Assembly: GCA_012511315.1 (NCBI GenBank)
Contig: JAAZGI010000359.1
Span: 1 to 5,385 of the forward strand
Origin: Clostridium sp.
GTDB taxonomy: Bacteria; Bacillota; Clostridia; Clostridiales; Clostridiaceae
DNA length: 5,385 nucleotides
Reading direction: 5' to 3'
Shown here: positions 4,801-5,385 of the stretch, in pieces
Layout: every line of letters begins with the position of its first letter
Numbering within the stretch: the first letter of the stretch is position 1
The notes under the pieces: generated by a model
Told to the model about the DNA's origin: nothing
Seen by the model: the letters and a program-made list of their open reading frames with translations, nothing else
Database searches by the model: none
Translations under genes and position numbers: made by a program

Positions 4801-5175
4801 ATGACTAAAGAACAGATTATTGAAGCAATCAAAGAAATGAGCGTTCTAGAATTGAACGACCTTGTTACAGCATGTGAAGAAGAATTCGGCGTATCCGCAG
4901 CAGCACCTGTTGCAGTAGCAGCAGCTCCTGGAGCAGCAGCAGGCGGAGCAGCAGAAGAAGAGCAGACAGAATTCGACGTAATTCTTTCCTCCTTCGGCGA
5001 TGCAAAGATCAAAGTTATCAAGGCTGTTAGAGAAATCACAGGACTTGGACTAAAAGAAGCTAAAGACCTAGTTGACGGAGCACCTAAGCCAGTTAAGGAA
5101 GCCGTTACTAAGGAAGAAGCAGAAGAAATCAAGACGAAGCTTGAAGAAGTTGGAGCATCTGTAGAAGTTAAGTAA
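4801..5175 (+). CDS. rplL: 50S ribosomal protein L7/L12
   Basis: The 124-residue product has the usual three parts: an N-terminal dimerisation helix region (residues 1-32, [20 protein letters not shown]), an Ala/Gly/Pro-rich hinge (33-52, [20 protein letters not shown]), and the C-terminal factor-binding domain (57-124) with [20 protein letters not shown] and [17 protein letters not shown]7/L12 is the multicopy stalk protein that recruits and activates EF-Tu, EF-G and other translational GTPases. ATG 4801 is chosen because TTGGAGG (4786-4792) precedes it by eight bases; the in-frame TTG at 4786 is part of that site. It is acidic as expected. A strong terminator follows 16 bases after the stop. 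Higher output than L10 is needed (several copies per ribosome), consistent with the open, AT-rich start region. Confidence 0.98.
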   Translation: MTKEQIIEAIKEMSVLELNDLVTACEEEFGVSAAAPVAVAAAPGAAAGGAAEEEQTEFDVILSSFGDAKIKVIKAVREITGLGLKEAKDLVDGAPKPVKEAVTKEEAEEIKTKLEEVGASVEVK

Positions 5176-5191
5176 TTAACTCACAGCTCAT

Positions 5192-5231
5192 AAAAAAAGA
5201 CTGTTGCCGGTTTACCGGTAGCAGTCTTTTT
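5192..5231 (+). terminator. Terminator after rplL
   Basis: GACTGTTGCCGG (5199-5210) pairs with CCGGTAGCAGTC (5215-5226), with two G-U wobbles, around a TTTA loop. It is preceded by seven A and followed by five T, which add A-T pairs and make it partly bidirectional. It should end most rplJ-rplL transcripts. In many bacteria transcription continues in part into rpoB; here the sequence beyond is an intron fragment. Confidence 0.9.
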
Positions 5232-5259
5232 ATGTGCGCCCAGCATGGACGCAATCTAA

Positions 5260-5385
5260 GATGAATGGTTACGTCGAAGAATTAGGGCTGTGTATTGGAA
5301 ACAGTGGAAGAAAGTCAAAACGAGATACCGGATGATTCAAAAATTCGGCTTGCCGGAATGGAAAGTGCATGAAATGGCAAACTGC
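5260..5385 (+). pseudogene. Group II intron reverse transcriptase/maturase, C-terminal fragment
   Basis: The last 126 bases read without a stop as 42 residues: DEWLRRRIRAVYWKQWKKVK then TRYRMIQKFGLPEWKVHEMA and NC at the window end. The pattern DEWLRRRIR-x-YWKQWK-x-x-KTR and PEWK-x-HEMAN is characteristic of the maturase (X) region and its C-terminal side in group II intron-encoded proteins, which splice the intron RNA and copy it into DNA. An in-frame TAA stands directly before (5257-5259), and only about 25 bases separate it from the rplL terminator. There is therefore no room for the reverse transcriptase domain, or for the 5' ribozyme part of an intron. It is a 5'-truncated remnant in this window; the 3' part continues beyond the end. 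Homology may start a few codons earlier (MDAI), which would make the TAA an internal nonsense codon. Confidence 0.8.

Noticed and set aside
4779..5132. Long reverse-strand open frame opposite rplL
   Set aside because: It is a Ser/Ala-rich shadow of the rplL codons with no ribosome binding site or recognisable motif. The other antisense frames opposite nusG, rplK, rplA and rplJ are the same kind of artefact.
1..5385. CRISPR array, insertion sequence with terminal repeats, or attachment site
   Set aside because: No regularly spaced repeats, transposase frame or integrase-type site was seen; the only mobile-element trace is the maturase fragment at the end.

Overview
This window is a piece of the conserved translation/transcription gene cluster of a low-GC Gram-positive bacterium, most likely a member of class Clostridia. 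It holds the 3' end of an EF-Tu gene (tuf), an uncharacterised 377-residue protein gene, then rpmG-secE-nusG-rplK-rplA-rplJ-rplL. In this phylum rpoB normally comes next. The Firmicutes-type assignment rests on gene order, strong AGGAGG-type ribosome binding sites, a TTG start for L10, a zinc-binding (four-cysteine) L33, a short single-helix SecE, and an L10-type RNA leader with an intrinsic terminator. I cannot name a genus from the sequence alone. All genes lie on the + strand.

Layout. 1-120 is the EF-Tu C-terminus. 134-189 is a very long hairpin that probably ends the tuf transcript. 272-1405 is an orphan gene (helical, acidic tail) with its own good ribosome binding site but no clear promoter. 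1406-1785 has no gene; it carries up to three promoter-like elements, several inverted repeats and a foldable leader in front of rpmG. 1786-2699 is rpmG-secE-nusG, tightly spaced. 2700-3963 is rplK and rplA, each preceded by a similar structured element resembling the L1 binding site on 23S rRNA and L1 mRNA. 3964-4192 holds a separate promoter, an L10-type leader and a strong intrinsic terminator in front of rplJ. 4193-5175 is rplJ and rplL, followed by a terminator at 5192-5231. The window ends in a truncated group II intron reverse transcriptase/maturase fragment (5260-5385).

How the parts work together. L33, L11, L1, L10 and L7/L12 are 50S ribosomal proteins: L11, L10 and L7/L12 build the stalk that recruits GTPase factors such as EF-Tu, and L1 forms the opposite stalk. 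NusG binds RNA polymerase and links it to the ribosome, and SecE is part of the SecYEG protein-export channel. The non-coding parts point to separate control of three transcription or translation units: rpmG-secE-nusG (promoter plus leader), rplK-rplA (L1 feedback) and rplJ-rplL (L10 feedback by attenuation).

No wholly new system is evident. The most unusual points are the orphan gene between tuf and rpmG, the duplicated L1-like sites, an exact 8-base complementarity between the L10-binding element and the terminator loop in the rplJ leader, competing folds in the rpmG leader, and the intron remnant where rpoB would be expected.
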